From assembly GCA_025359085.1 (NCBI GenBank), contig JANYHL010000127.1:1-40703 (forward strand): a DNA stretch of 40,703 nt, read 5' to 3'. The notes beneath the pieces were generated by a model that was not told where the DNA came from, searched no databases, and saw nothing but the letters and a program-made list of their open reading frames with translations. Both the position numbers and the translations under genes were made by a program. Source of the stretch: Gammaproteobacteria bacterium. Its GTDB lineage: Bacteria; Pseudomonadota; Gammaproteobacteria; Burkholderiales; Burkholderiaceae_C. This document shows, piece after piece, positions 26,030-33,620 of this stretch. Within the stretch, counting starts at the first letter, position 1. Every line of letters begins with the position of its first letter.

Positions 26030-26640
26030 GCCGATTCCTGGGGCCGGCCCAGCTGCTCACGCACGATCTGAAAAATATCGCGGTAGGCGCGGCCATGGCG
26101 CACGGCCTCACCGGGCTTCTCGGGCTTGGCGTCCTTGCGCGCCTGGCGGGTCAGGGCGCGCAGTTGCTGGCTGTCGGTGTCGGGGAACTGCTTGATCCAT
26201 TCGCCAAAAGCGTCCTCGTCGGCGACCAGGCGGTCACGCCAGGTCTCGGCCAGGTGCAGCACCAGATTGTCTTGGGCGGAGCCGTTGTTTTGTTCATGCA
26301 ATGTGGTGCGCACCGTCTCCAGCGTGGCCGGATCGAGCCGGCGCATCATCTTGCCGATGTACTGCATCTGGCGGCGTTTGCCCTCAAAGTTGGTGATGCG
26401 TTTGGCCTCGAGCACGGCGTCTTTGAGCTTTTCGCTCAAGTCCAGCCGGGCCATCAGGTCGGGGCGCAGCGTCAGCAGGTCTTCACCGACTTTTTGCAAC
26501 TCGGTGCTTTCTCGCTTGAGATCGGTCCGGCTTTGGTCGTCGGTGCCCTTGAGCTCGCGCTTGAGCTCCAGGTCGCGTTCGCTGCCTTCGGCAACAAACT
26601 CACCGCGAACGAAATAGCCTTTTTTTAGTTTACGTGACAT
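26026..26640 (-). CDS. darP: Ribosome biogenesis factor DarP (YjgA/DUF615)
   Basis: A 204-residue, highly charged, mostly helical protein. KREARs of the family are visible as KRELKGTDDQSRTDLKRES, followed by EAKRITNFEGKRRQMQYIGKMMR and the C-terminal RQARKDAKPEKPGEAVRHGRAYRDIFQ, which are the conserved YjgA blocks. In E. coli it associates with late 50S assembly intermediates. ATG 26640 (MSRKLKKGYF) is chosen; TTG 26646 would add two residues. It is divergent from pmbA with only 23 bases between the starts, so the two promoters must overlap each other's genes or lie upstream within them. Confidence 0.92.
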   Translation of the reverse strand: MSRKLKKGYFVRGEFVAEGSERDLELKRELKGTDDQSRTDLKRESTELQKVGEDLLTLRPDLMARLDLSEKLKDAVLEAKRITNFEGKRRQMQYIGKMMRRLDPATLETVRTTLHEQNNGSAQDNLVLHLAETWRDRLVADEDAFGEWIKQFPDTDSQQLRALTRQARKDAKPEKPGEAVRHGRAYRDIFQIVREQLGRPQESA

Positions 26641-26663
26641 AGCCAAGTATCATAGCCGTCCGT

Positions 26664-28079
26664 ATGAAGAAACCCAACACCACCAACACCACCAACACCG
26701 CCACTCCCGCTCAGCCGAGCGCTGACAGGGGGTTTAGTTACAGCCGTGCTTTTTTTGAAGGCTTGGTCGACAGCGCCCTGGCGCACGCCAAAAAGATCGG
26801 CGCCAGTGACGCCGGCGCGCAAGCGTCCGAAGGCTGCGGCCTGAGCGTTTCGGTGCGCAAGGGCGAGCTGGAAAATGTGGAGCGCAACCGCGACAAATCG
26901 CTCGGCGTCACGGTCTATGTGGGCCAGCGCCGGGGTAACGCCAGCACCTCCGACTTTTCTCAAGCCGCGATCGAGCGGACCGTGCAGGCCGCCTATGACA
27001 TTGCGCGTTTTACCGCCGAAGACCCGTTTGCCGCCTTGCCCGATGTGCAAGACATTGCCCAGCCCTGCGAGCAGCGCACCGACCTGGATTTATTTTTCCC
27101 GTGGGCGATCAACAGCGAGCAGGCGGCAACGCTGGCCATGGCGTGCGAGGCGGCGGCCTTGCAAACCGACAAGCGCATCACCAATAGTGAGGGCGCCGAG
27201 GTGTCGGCGCAGCAATCGCATTTTTTCAGCGCGCACACACATGGTTTTCGGGGCGGCTATGCCAGTTCGCGCCATTCGCTGTCGGTGTCGCCGATTGCGG
27301 GCAAGGGCAGCGGCATGCAGCGCGATGCCTGGTACAGCTCGCAGCGCGACGCCGCCGAGCTGGCCTCGCCCGCAGCGGTGGGCCGCTACGCCGCCGCGCG
27401 CGCCTTAAGTCGTTTGAATTCGCGCAAGATTGCCACCACCGAGTGCCCGGTCTTGTTTGAGTCGCCGCTGGCCGCGGGTCTGCTGGGCAGCTTTGTCCAG
27501 GCCATCAGTGGCGGCGCCTTGTACCGCAAGAGTTCGTTTTTGCTGGATTCACTGGGCAAACAGGTGCTGCCCAAACACATTGATATTCTGGAAGACCCGT
27601 TCATCAAACGCGGCAAGGGCAGCTCACCGTTTGATGACGAGGGAGTCCGGGTCAAGGCGCGCCAGGTGGTGCAAGCCGGGCGGGTGCAGGGCTATTTTCT
27701 GGGCAGCTACTCGGCGCGCAAGCTGGGCATGAAAACCACCGGCAACGCCGGCGGCTCGCACAACTTGAGTTTGACCTCGCGCCTGACGCGCCCCGGTGAT
27801 GACCTGGACGCGATGCTTGAAAAACTCGGCACCGGCTTGTTGGTGACCGAATTGATGGGCAGCGGCGTGAACTATGTGACCGGCGATTATTCCCGCGGCG
27901 CCAGCGGCTTTTGGGTGGAAAAAGGCCGCATTGCTTATCCGGTGCACGAGATCACCATTGCCGGCAACATGAAAGCCATGCTGAAAGGAATCACAGCGGT
28001 CGGCGCCGATACCTACAACTACGGCGCCAAAACCATTGGCTCAGTGCTGGTCAACCGGATGAAGCTGGCCGGGAGTTGA
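26664..28079 (+). CDS. pmbA: Metalloprotease PmbA (TldE)
   Basis: PmbA/TldE works with TldD as a zinc-dependent protease that matures peptides such as microcin B17 and degrades the CcdA antitoxin. This 471-residue protein has the N-terminal VSVRKGELENVERNRDKSLGV segment and the C-terminal KTTGNAGGSHNLSL, GLLVTELMGSGVNYVTGDYSRGASGFWVE and EITIAGNMKAML blocks typical of the PmbA branch. As expected for PmbA, the TldD metal-binding HExxxH is absent. The first ~20 residues (KPNTTNTTNTATPAQPSADR) are a low-complexity extension made by a 9-base tandem repeat. tldD is not in this window. Confidence 0.95.
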   Translation: MKKPNTTNTTNTATPAQPSADRGFSYSRAFFEGLVDSALAHAKKIGASDAGAQASEGCGLSVSVRKGELENVERNRDKSLGVTVYVGQRRGNASTSDFSQAAIERTVQAAYDIARFTAEDPFAALPDVQDIAQPCEQRTDLDLFFPWAINSEQAATLAMACEAAALQTDKRITNSEGAEVSAQQSHFFSAHTHGFRGGYASSRHSLSVSPIAGKGSGMQRDAWYSSQRDAAELASPAAVGRYAAARALSRLNSRKIATTECPVLFESPLAAGLLGSFVQAISGGALYRKSSFLLDSLGKQVLPKHIDILEDPFIKRGKGSSPFDDEGVRVKARQVVQAGRVQGYFLGSYSARKLGMKTTGNAGGSHNLSLTSRLTRPGDDLDAMLEKLGTGLLVTELMGSGVNYVTGDYSRGASGFWVEKGRIAYPVHEITIAGNMKAMLKGITAVGADTYNYGAKTIGSVLVNRMKLAGS

Positions 28080-28090
28080 AGCCGCGTCAG

Positions 28091-28537
28091 TCAAGCGGCC
28101 AAGGCGGCTTTGACGGCAGCGGACACCTGCCCCATGTCGGCTTTGCCGCTCAGCTGCGTTTTGACCGCGGCCATGACCTTGCCCATTTCGCCAGGCCCCT
28201 GGGCGCCCAACTGGGCCACGATCGCCCGCACCGCCGCAGTCACTTCCTCGGCGCTCAGGCGCTGCGGCAGGTAAGCCTCCAGCACCTTGATCTCGGCCGC
28301 TTCCTTGTCGACCAGGTCCATGCGCTTGGCCTGGGTGAAGGCGGTAACCGAGTCTTTGCGCTGCTTGATCAGCTTGTCAATAATGGCCACCATGGCAGCG
28401 TCGTCCAGTACCACCCGCTCATCCACTTCTTTTTGCTTGGCCGCTGCCAGCAGCAGACGGATGGTGCCCAGGCGTTCGCTGTCGCGCGCGCGCATGGCGT
28501 TTTTCATGTCTTCGGTGACCTGGTCTTTGAGTGTCAT
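28091..28537 (-). CDS. yqeY: GatB/YqeY domain protein
   Basis: A 148-residue protein of the YqeY family, related to the C-terminal tRNA-binding domain of GatB. Typical blocks are MRARDSERLGTIRLLLAAAKQKEVD, DKLIKQRKDSVTAF and LEAYLPQRLSAEEV, ending with GEMGKVMAAVKTQLSGKADMGQVS. Its role is unproven; a link to tRNA-dependent amidation is only suggested by homology. GGAG lies eight bases before the ATG but is buried in a predicted hairpin (28539-28641). The gene follows rpsU, a widespread pairing, but the dnaG and rpoD genes that often come next are absent. It converges on pmbA with 11 bases between. Confidence 0.94.
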   Translation of the reverse strand: MTLKDQVTEDMKNAMRARDSERLGTIRLLLAAAKQKEVDERVVLDDAAMVAIIDKLIKQRKDSVTAFTQAKRMDLVDKEAAEIKVLEAYLPQRLSAEEVTAAVRAIVAQLGAQGPGEMGKVMAAVKTQLSGKADMGQVSAAVKAALAA

Positions 28538-28538
28538 G

Positions 28539-28641
28539 GTTTCGTCTCCAATTCGATTCGATACGTTGTTGCCCCATCTTGCCGTGCTAAAGCACTGTCT
28601 GCGATGGTCCGCCTAGTCTCGCACCGAATTGGAAACGAAAC
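28539..28641 (-). promoter_or_regulatory. Long hairpin covering the yqeY ribosome binding site
   Basis: Arms 28539-28555 and 28625-28641 are inverted copies of 17 bases with one difference, which is a G-U pair in the yqeY mRNA; pairing continues inward about six more positions with one mismatch. The GGAG ribosome binding site (28546-28549) lies within the stem, and the arm ends one base before the ATG. A small GTGC-TTTA-GCAC hairpin sits in the 69-base loop. Confidence 0.6.
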
Positions 28642-28670
28642 AGGACTTTAATCAATGCCAAAAAAAACAT

Positions 28671-28709
28671 AAAAAAAGCCCGCCTGAGCGTCCCCGGCGA
28701 GCTTTTTTT
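28671..28709 (-). terminator. Rho-independent terminator after rpsU
   Basis: GCCCGCC (28678-28684) pairs with GGCGAGC (28696-28702) with one mismatch. It is flanked by A7 and T7, so it can work on both strands. It ends 14 bases after the rpsU stop and separates rpsU from yqeY. Confidence 0.85.
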
Positions 28710-28723
28710 GAGACCTTGCGGTC

Positions 28724-28936
28724 TTAATACATCTTCTTGGGCAACTGCATGGCGCGAATGCGCTTGTAGTTGCGTTTGACGGCCGCAGCCTTCTTGCGCT
28801 TGCGCTCGGCGGTGGGTTTTTCGTAGAACTCGCGGGCGCGCAAGTCAGTCAAAAGGCCGAGTTTTTCAATGGTGCGCTTGAAGCGACGCAGCGCTACGTC
28901 AAAGGGTTCGTTCTCTTTTACACGGATGGTTGTCAT
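28724..28936 (-). CDS. rpsU: 30S ribosomal protein S21
   Basis: A 70-residue, very basic protein starting [21 protein letters not shown], the S21 hallmark, followed by [21 protein letters not shown]21 sits on the 30S platform and helps initiation by base-pairing of the Shine-Dalgarno helix. It is often encoded near yqeY, as here. A near-consensus promoter lies about 125 bases upstream and a strong terminator just downstream, so rpsU is probably mostly a single-gene transcript. The Shine-Dalgarno before its own start is poor. Confidence 0.97.
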   Translation of the reverse strand: MTTIRVKENEPFDVALRRFKRTIEKLGLLTDLRAREFYEKPTAERKRKKAAAVKRNYKRIRAMQLPKKMY

Positions 28937-29061
28937 TAAATGAAGTTGTCCAAAATATGCAGACGTGCGTCAAAGGAGATCGGGCCAGTTGACGGTTGTC
29001 GTGCGTTTGTTCCCCGCTTTAAAGTTGATCAGGCAGCGGAGGTTTGCCAGCAAAGCCATGG

Positions 29062-29089
29062 ATTATAGCGGGGTTGCTCGCGAATTCAA
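29062..29089 (-). promoter_or_regulatory. Sigma-70 promoter of rpsU
   Basis: On the minus strand TTGAAT (29084-29089), a 16-base spacer and a perfect TATAAT (29062-29067). The expected start of transcription near 29055 leaves a leader of about 120 bases before rpsU. Confidence 0.75.
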
Positions 29090-29119
29090 GGCCCGTGCCG
29101 CCGTCTTTAAGCGCCGGCT

Positions 29120-30376
29120 TCAGGCGCTCACCCCCTCTTTTTGCAGTTTCTCTGCCAGCGCCTGCGCGCAAGCAAAGGCGCTGGCCCAGGCCCACTGAAA
29201 GTTGTAGCCGCCCAGCCAGCCGGTCACGTCGACCACTTCGCCAATGAAATACAGCCCGGCTTGCTTCGACTCCATCGTTTGCGAGGACAAGCCCCGGGTG
29301 TCCACGCCGCCCGCGGTGACCTCGGCTTTTTTATAAGCCTCGGTGCCGGTCGGGCTGAGTTCCCAGCGCGTGAGGGACTCGGCCAGCGCTGCCAGGGCCT
29401 TGTCGCTGGCCTCATGGATCGGACCTTGCCACTGATGGCCACTTTGGACGCCCGCTTGCACCCAGGCGTCGGCCAGACGCGACGGCACCAGATGGGCCAG
29501 TTCATTGGCGATCAGTTTGCGCGAGCTCATTTTGGCGCGCATGAGCGCCTGCAGCACCTCGGCGCCGGGCGCCAGGTTGATCCAAATCGGCGTGCCGGGC
29601 TGCCAATAGCTTGAAATCTGCAGCACGGCGGGACCACTCAGGCCGCGGTGCGTGAACAGCAGGTCTTCCTGGAAGCTGATTTTTTCTTTTTTACTGCCAG
29701 TTTCTATTTGCACCGGCAGCGACAGTCCCGCCAGGCCGGCGTAGGGGGCCCAGGCCGCGCCGTCAAAAGTCAAGGGCACCAAGGCGGGGCGCGGCTCTAC
29801 CAGCGCCAAGCCAAACTGGCGGGCGATGCGGTAGCCCAAATCGGTGGCGCCCATTTTGGGAATCGACAGGCCGCCGGTGGCGATGACGACAGCGGCACAG
29901 TGGATGCTGCCCCGGTCACTCTCTATTTCATAGCTTCTGGCGCTTGATAAATAAGGGCTAGAGGCTGAAAACACTATATTTTTTAGACGGCAGGGCTGCC
30001 AGCGCGTGACGCCCCCTGCGTCGCATTCGGCGAGCAGCATCTGGATGATGTCCTCCGACGAGCGGTCGCAAAACAGCTGTCCCTTGTGCTTTTCATGGAA
30101 CGCGATGCCGTGGCGTTGCAGCAGTTCGGTGAACTGGCGGGGCGTGAATCGCGACAGGGCCGAGCGGCAAAATTTCGGGTTGTTGCCCAGAAAATTGGCG
30201 GCGCTGGTGTCGCGGTTGGTGAAGTTGCAGCGGCCACCGCCGGAGATGCGGATTTTTTCGGCCACTTTGTCACTGTGGTCGATCAGCAGCACCTTGAGGC
30301 CCAACTGGCCGGCCACGCCAGCACAGAACAAACCGGCGGCGCCCGCACCCACCACCACGACGTCAAAATTTTGCAT
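29120..30376 (-). CDS. HI0933/BaiN-like NAD(P)/FAD-dependent oxidoreductase
   Basis: A 418-residue flavoprotein with the FAD-binding start VVVGAGAAGLFCAGVAGQLG and the family signature KIRISGGGRCNFTN. Further blocks are VVIATGGLSIPKMGATDLGY, LLFTHRGLSGPAVLQISSYW, VTAGGVDTRGL and the C-terminal GEVVDVTGWLGGYNFQWAWASG-like loop. Some relatives (BaiN) reduce bile acid double bonds, but most are uncharacterised, so no substrate is assigned. Residues about 134-152 (NIVFSASSPYLSSARSYEI) come from repeat copy 8 and sit between two predicted strands before the ATGG motif. The gene is flanked by 183 bases upstream of the rpsU start and by cobA. Confidence 0.9.
   Translation of the reverse strand: MQNFDVVVVGAGAAGLFCAGVAGQLGLKVLLIDHSDKVAEKIRISGGGRCNFTNRDTSAANFLGNNPKFCRSALSRFTPRQFTELLQRHGIAFHEKHKGQLFCDRSSEDIIQMLLAECDAGGVTRWQPCRLKNIVFSASSPYLSSARSYEIESDRGSIHCAAVVIATGGLSIPKMGATDLGYRIARQFGLALVEPRPALVPLTFDGAAWAPYAGLAGLSLPVQIETGSKKEKISFQEDLLFTHRGLSGPAVLQISSYWQPGTPIWINLAPGAEVLQALMRAKMSSRKLIANELAHLVPSRLADAWVQAGVQSGHQWQGPIHEASDKALAALAESLTRWELSPTGTEAYKKAEVTAGGVDTRGLSSQTMESKQAGLYFIGEVVDVTGWLGGYNFQWAWASAFACAQALAEKLQKEGVSA
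29922..29985 (+). repeat. Palindromic element, copy 8 (forward strand), inside flavoprotein gene
   Basis: TAGCT (29931-29935), 19 nt, GGGCTAG (29955-29961), then AGGCTGAAAACACTATATTTTTTAG (split here: AGGCTGAAAA, then an A/T-rich end). Opposite in orientation to the gene. The gene reads it in the frame TCT-AGC-CCT as VFSASSPYLSSARSYE. Confidence 0.88.
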
Positions 30377-30412
30377 GGGCCGCAGTGTAGGCGCCCGCCG
30401 TGGGGGGGCGGG

Positions 30413-31288
30413 TCAAGCCCGCAGTGACTGCTGGGGCAGTGCCAGCGGCTGCTGCAGCGCCAACAGCCCTTGCAGCACGTCGCCCACCACAATCACGCTC
30501 GGACTGCTCAGCTTTTCCCGCTCCAGGGTGCCGTGCAGTTCGTCCAGGGTGCAGAGCGCCTGGCGCTGCGTGGGCAAGCTGACGTTCTGGATCACCGCCA
30601 CCGGCGTGTGGGCGGGCAGGCCGCTGAGCAATTCGTCCTGAATGTGGCGGGCGCCTTTGACGCCCATGTAAATCACCAGGGTCAGGCGGGCGCTGTGGGC
30701 CGTGGCGGCGAGCGCGCGCCAGTCGGTGCCGCTGTCACCCGGCTTGGCATGGCCGGTGATAAACACCACGCCGTGCGCATGGTCGCGGTGGGTCAGCGGC
30801 ACGCCCAGCGAGGTCGCGCCGGCCAGGCCCGCCGTGATGCCGTTGAGCACCATGACCTCAATGCCTGCGGCCCGCAGGTGTTCCACCTCTTCGCCGCCCC
30901 GGCCAAAGACAAACGGGTCGCCGCCCTTGAGGCGCACCACGGTTTCGCCCTCGTGCACCGCCATGAGCGTGAGTTTTTCAATGAAGGCCTGCGGCGTGGA
31001 CTGGCAGCCGCCGCGCTTGCCGACGTGCACGACGCGGGCACCGGGTGCGGCCAGCGCCACGATGGCGTCGCTCACCAGGTCGTCAACCAGCAGCAAGGTG
31101 GCGGCCTGAATTGCTTTCAAGGCCTTGAGCGTCAGCAACTCGGGGTCGCCCGGGCCCGCGCCGACCAGCGTGCAGCGGCCCGCACTCGACAAAGGGCTGT
31201 TGCCATTGGTCGGCAACCGGGGCTGGGTGTGGGCCGGCAAAGTGTGCTGGCCCGGGTCGGCAGGTGGTTTGGTGCTGTGTTGTGTCAT
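30413..31288 (-). CDS. cobA: Uroporphyrinogen-III C-methyltransferase
   Basis: CobA (SUMT) adds two methyl groups to uroporphyrinogen III to give precorrin-2, the branch point to siroheme and cobalamin. The domain starts near residue 37 with CTLVGAGPGDPELLTLKA. It continues with VVRLKGGDPFVFGRGGEE, VLNGITAGLAGATSLGVPLTHRD and FITGHAKPG, all family hallmarks. The first ~36 residues are a proline-rich extension of unknown role. There is no fused CysG dehydrogenase/chelatase domain, so siroheme would need another enzyme. The ATG overlaps the ybiB stop (ATGA), so the pair is cotranslated. Confidence 0.95.
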   Translation of the reverse strand: MTQHSTKPPADPGQHTLPAHTQPRLPTNGNSPLSSAGRCTLVGAGPGDPELLTLKALKAIQAATLLLVDDLVSDAIVALAAPGARVVHVGKRGGCQSTPQAFIEKLTLMAVHEGETVVRLKGGDPFVFGRGGEEVEHLRAAGIEVMVLNGITAGLAGATSLGVPLTHRDHAHGVVFITGHAKPGDSGTDWRALAATAHSARLTLVIYMGVKGARHIQDELLSGLPAHTPVAVIQNVSLPTQRQALCTLDELHGTLEREKLSSPSVIVVGDVLQGLLALQQPLALPQQSLRA

Positions 31289-32199
31289 GCCGTCATCCTC
31301 GTTGAGTCCACCAGACGCACGATGTGTGCCACTTGCAGGGCGATCGGCGCTGGCACCGGTTGGTCGCCGTCGAGCACCGCTTGGATCCAGTGCGCCGTGG
31401 CCTGCACATCAGGCGTGGGCAGGCCGGGTACGCTGGCCAGCGTGCCCCCTTGCGCTTCTTGCACCCGCGTGACCTGGCCGTGGGCGATGGCATCCATGGC
31501 CGGTGTGCGCCGGGGGTCGGCGACCGGTTCGCCCTCGGTGCCGCGCAGCAACAGGGCCTGGGCTTGCATCAGTTGAAACGTGGCCGTCATGGCGCTTGCG
31601 TATTCGGCATGGGTGTAACTGCTGACGATCAGGGCCGGGCCGTCGCACGGGTTCAGCAGTTTGACCAGGCTGTGCGCCGGGTTGCGCAAACCGACGACGC
31701 GGCGCACGTCCAGCAGGCGCTGCAGGCCCGGGCACAGCAGCGCGGTCGGCACCCACTGCAGCTCCCCAGGTAATATCAATTTAATAGCTGCTTGTGCAGG
31801 CAGGGCAAGGGCTAGCAGCACATTTTGTGCTGAAACCCGGGCCGTCTCGGTGCTGGCACCGTGCAGCACCACGGGCAGCCCCTGGCGTGCCAGCAGCAAT
31901 GCCAGCAGGGGCGTCAGCACCGGCAGCTTGCGTGCACCGTTGTAGCTTGGCAGCACCACCACCCTGCGGCCCTGGCTGGGAATGGGCTGCAGTCGGGCGC
32001 CGGTGGCGTCCAGAAAACCCGCCATCTCTTGCGGCGTTTCACCCTTGATGCGCATGGCCAGACAAAAGGCGCCAATTTCCAGGTCGGTGACCGTGCCGTC
32101 GAGTACCTGGCCAAACAAATCGGCGGCCTGCTCACGCGTGAGTGCCCGCGCGCCGTCCCTGCCGCGACCGATAACCTTGATGTAGTTGCCAATGCCCAT
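31285..32199 (-). CDS. ybiB: YbiB-like protein (TrpD2 family, anthranilate phosphoribosyltransferase fold)
   Basis: A 304-residue protein starting IGNYIKVIGRGRDGARALTREQA, with DGTVTDLEIGAFCLAMRIKGET, the helical N-terminal domain of the TrpD/thymidine-phosphorylase fold. YRGARKLP-like VLPSYNGARKLPVLTPLLALLLA replaces the phosphoribosyl-pyrophosphate site of true TrpD, as in YbiB (TrpD2), a nucleic-acid-binding protein of E. coli. It lacks TrpD catalytic motifs, so a role in tryptophan synthesis is unlikely. Residues about 124-143 (NVLLALALPAQAAIKLILPG) are encoded by repeat copy 9. It is coupled to cobA by ATGA, a neighbourhood linked in other betaproteobacteria to nitrate assimilation genes, which are not in this window. 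Confidence 0.85.
   Translation of the reverse strand: MGIGNYIKVIGRGRDGARALTREQAADLFGQVLDGTVTDLEIGAFCLAMRIKGETPQEMAGFLDATGARLQPIPSQGRRVVVLPSYNGARKLPVLTPLLALLLARQGLPVVLHGASTETARVSAQNVLLALALPAQAAIKLILPGELQWVPTALLCPGLQRLLDVRRVVGLRNPAHSLVKLLNPCDGPALIVSSYTHAEYASAMTATFQLMQAQALLLRGTEGEPVADPRRTPAMDAIAHGQVTRVQEAQGGTLASVPGLPTPDVQATAHWIQAVLDGDQPVPAPIALQVAHIVRLVDSTRMTA
31772..31830 (+). repeat. Palindromic element, copy 9 (forward strand), inside ybiB
   Basis: TAGCTGCTTGTGCA..., with TAGCT at 31785-31789, 19 nt, and GGGCTAG at 31809-31815. Opposite in orientation to the gene. The gene reads the frame CTA-GCC as LLALALPAQAAIKLI. Its AQAAI is shared with copy 5 in addA, which uses the same frame. Confidence 0.85.
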
Positions 32200-32252
32200 T
32201 GGCTGATTGTCCGTGAGCGTTGATGACTTTGGGCCATAAGCTTATGACTCTT

Positions 32253-33449
32253 TTAGTGCAAGGGCGAAGGTTGGGTTCGCGGCGTGTCCTTGTCGATCTC
32301 CCAATCGGCCTGGTCGGCCACCTCAAAGTGCGCGCGTCCGCTGGACTTGGCCCGGTACATGGCGGCGTCGGCGGCATTGACCAGGGAAGCGGGGTCGTCC
32401 AGCATGGCGTCGGGCAGGGCGTACGCCACGCCAATGCTCAACGTCAGCTGCGCCGCCGTGGGAGAGGCGGCATGCGCCACGGCCTCCTTGTTCATCAGGT
32501 CCAAACAAATTTGGGCGACCTCGCAAGCGTGGGCTCTATCGGCGCCGGGCAGCAACAGCACAAATTCCTCGCCGCCATAGCGCGCCGCCAATTCGCCTGC
32601 GCGGCGCACGCAACGGCTTAGCACGTTGGCCACCCGACGCAGGCACTCGTCGCCGGCCAGATGGCCGTAGTGGTCGTTGTAATTCTTGAAGTGGTCAATG
32701 TCCACCATCAAAAGGCTCAAGGGGCTCGCGTTGCGAGCAGCGCGCTGCCATTCGGTGGTCAGGGCCTGGTAAAAGAGCCTGCGGTTGGACAGGTTGGTCA
32801 ACTCATCCATATTGGTCTGCTGGGCCAAGCGCTGGTTGCTGGCTTCCAGCACCTGGCCTTTGTGCACCAGTTCCGTGACATCGACCCACGCCGCCACCAG
32901 ATAGCCTTCGGGTGTTCGGGTTTCGTAAAAATTGACCCATTGGTTGTCGGGAAGCTCTTTCAAGGCATGCGCCTTGTGCGTCCCCCGTGTTGCCAGACGC
33001 TGCGCCAGCCACTCTTGCTCGTGCCCGACGGCCGCCGGGATCCGCTGTCGTTTCAGCTTGGTGCGGACCAAGGTTTCGAAGCTTTGGCCGATGTCGGCTG
33101 GCGCATGGAAATTGCGGTAGATCAAGTTGATTTTTTTGTTGTAAAGCACCAATCGGTCGTGTTCGTCCCAAATCTCCAGACCCTCGTCCAGCGTGTCCAG
33201 GCTGGAGGCCAGCAATTGGCGGGCCTGTCGTGTTGCCCTCTTCGCCACTGAGAGTTGACGCCAGAGCCAGGCGGCCACCGCCAGGGCCCATAGCGCGGCG
33301 CTCAGTCCGAGCCAGGTCGGGCCGTTCAGCGACGTGGCGCCGGGTGCCTGGCTGGTCCACCACCACGCTGCCGTTTCAGACACGAACACCAACACCACGG
33401 CCAGCAAAACCAGCCGCAGGGATTTGTAAGGGGTGCGCAAGGATTCCAT
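32253..33449 (-). CDS. Membrane-bound PAS-GGDEF diguanylate cyclase
   Basis: A 398-residue sensor enzyme expected to make cyclic di-GMP from two GTP. Two N-terminal membrane helices (about 11-30 and 45-62) are followed by a PAS-like domain (LDTLDEGLEIWDEHDRLVLY through VAAWVDVTELV). A GGDEF domain then starts at MDELTNLSNRRLF. The active-site loop is GGEEF (RYGGEEFVLLLPG), a functional variant. The allosteric RxxD inhibitory site cannot be placed confidently. No EAL domain is present. It is flanked by ybiB and sseA on the same strand, with 53- and 171-base gaps, so it is probably an independent unit. A role in motility or surface attachment is inferred from the enzyme class only. Confidence 0.93.
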   Translation of the reverse strand: MESLRTPYKSLRLVLLAVVLVFVSETAAWWWTSQAPGATSLNGPTWLGLSAALWALAVAAWLWRQLSVAKRATRQARQLLASSLDTLDEGLEIWDEHDRLVLYNKKINLIYRNFHAPADIGQSFETLVRTKLKRQRIPAAVGHEQEWLAQRLATRGTHKAHALKELPDNQWVNFYETRTPEGYLVAAWVDVTELVHKGQVLEASNQRLAQQTNMDELTNLSNRRLFYQALTTEWQRAARNASPLSLLMVDIDHFKNYNDHYGHLAGDECLRRVANVLSRCVRRAGELAARYGGEEFVLLLPGADRAHACEVAQICLDLMNKEAVAHAASPTAAQLTLSIGVAYALPDAMLDDPASLVNAADAAMYRAKSSGRAHFEVADQADWEIDKDTPRTQPSPLH

Positions 33450-33620
33450 CGAGGGTCACAGGGACCGCCAAATTGTCCGGTCAGAGCGTCACCGTGCCAT
33501 GTTATTTATCAAACAAAAACAAGTTCAGGTGCTTTATTTAAGCAGCAAACTGGCACCTTCGAATGAATCGGGAACGGTTCTCGGGGCCTGGCCCGATCAA
33601 TCCCGCGCCAGGTCGGGGGC

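Noticed and set aside
29602..29635. TAGCT followed after 19 bases by GGACCAC in the second flavoprotein gene
   Set aside because: The second block matches poorly, and the region encodes the conserved VLQISSYW motif of the family, so it is ancestral coding sequence.
33528..33545. TGCTT-tattt-AAGCA hairpin before the diguanylate cyclase gene as a terminator or element half
   Set aside because: It has only five pairs, no T run in the needed direction, and no TAGCT/GGGCTAG core.
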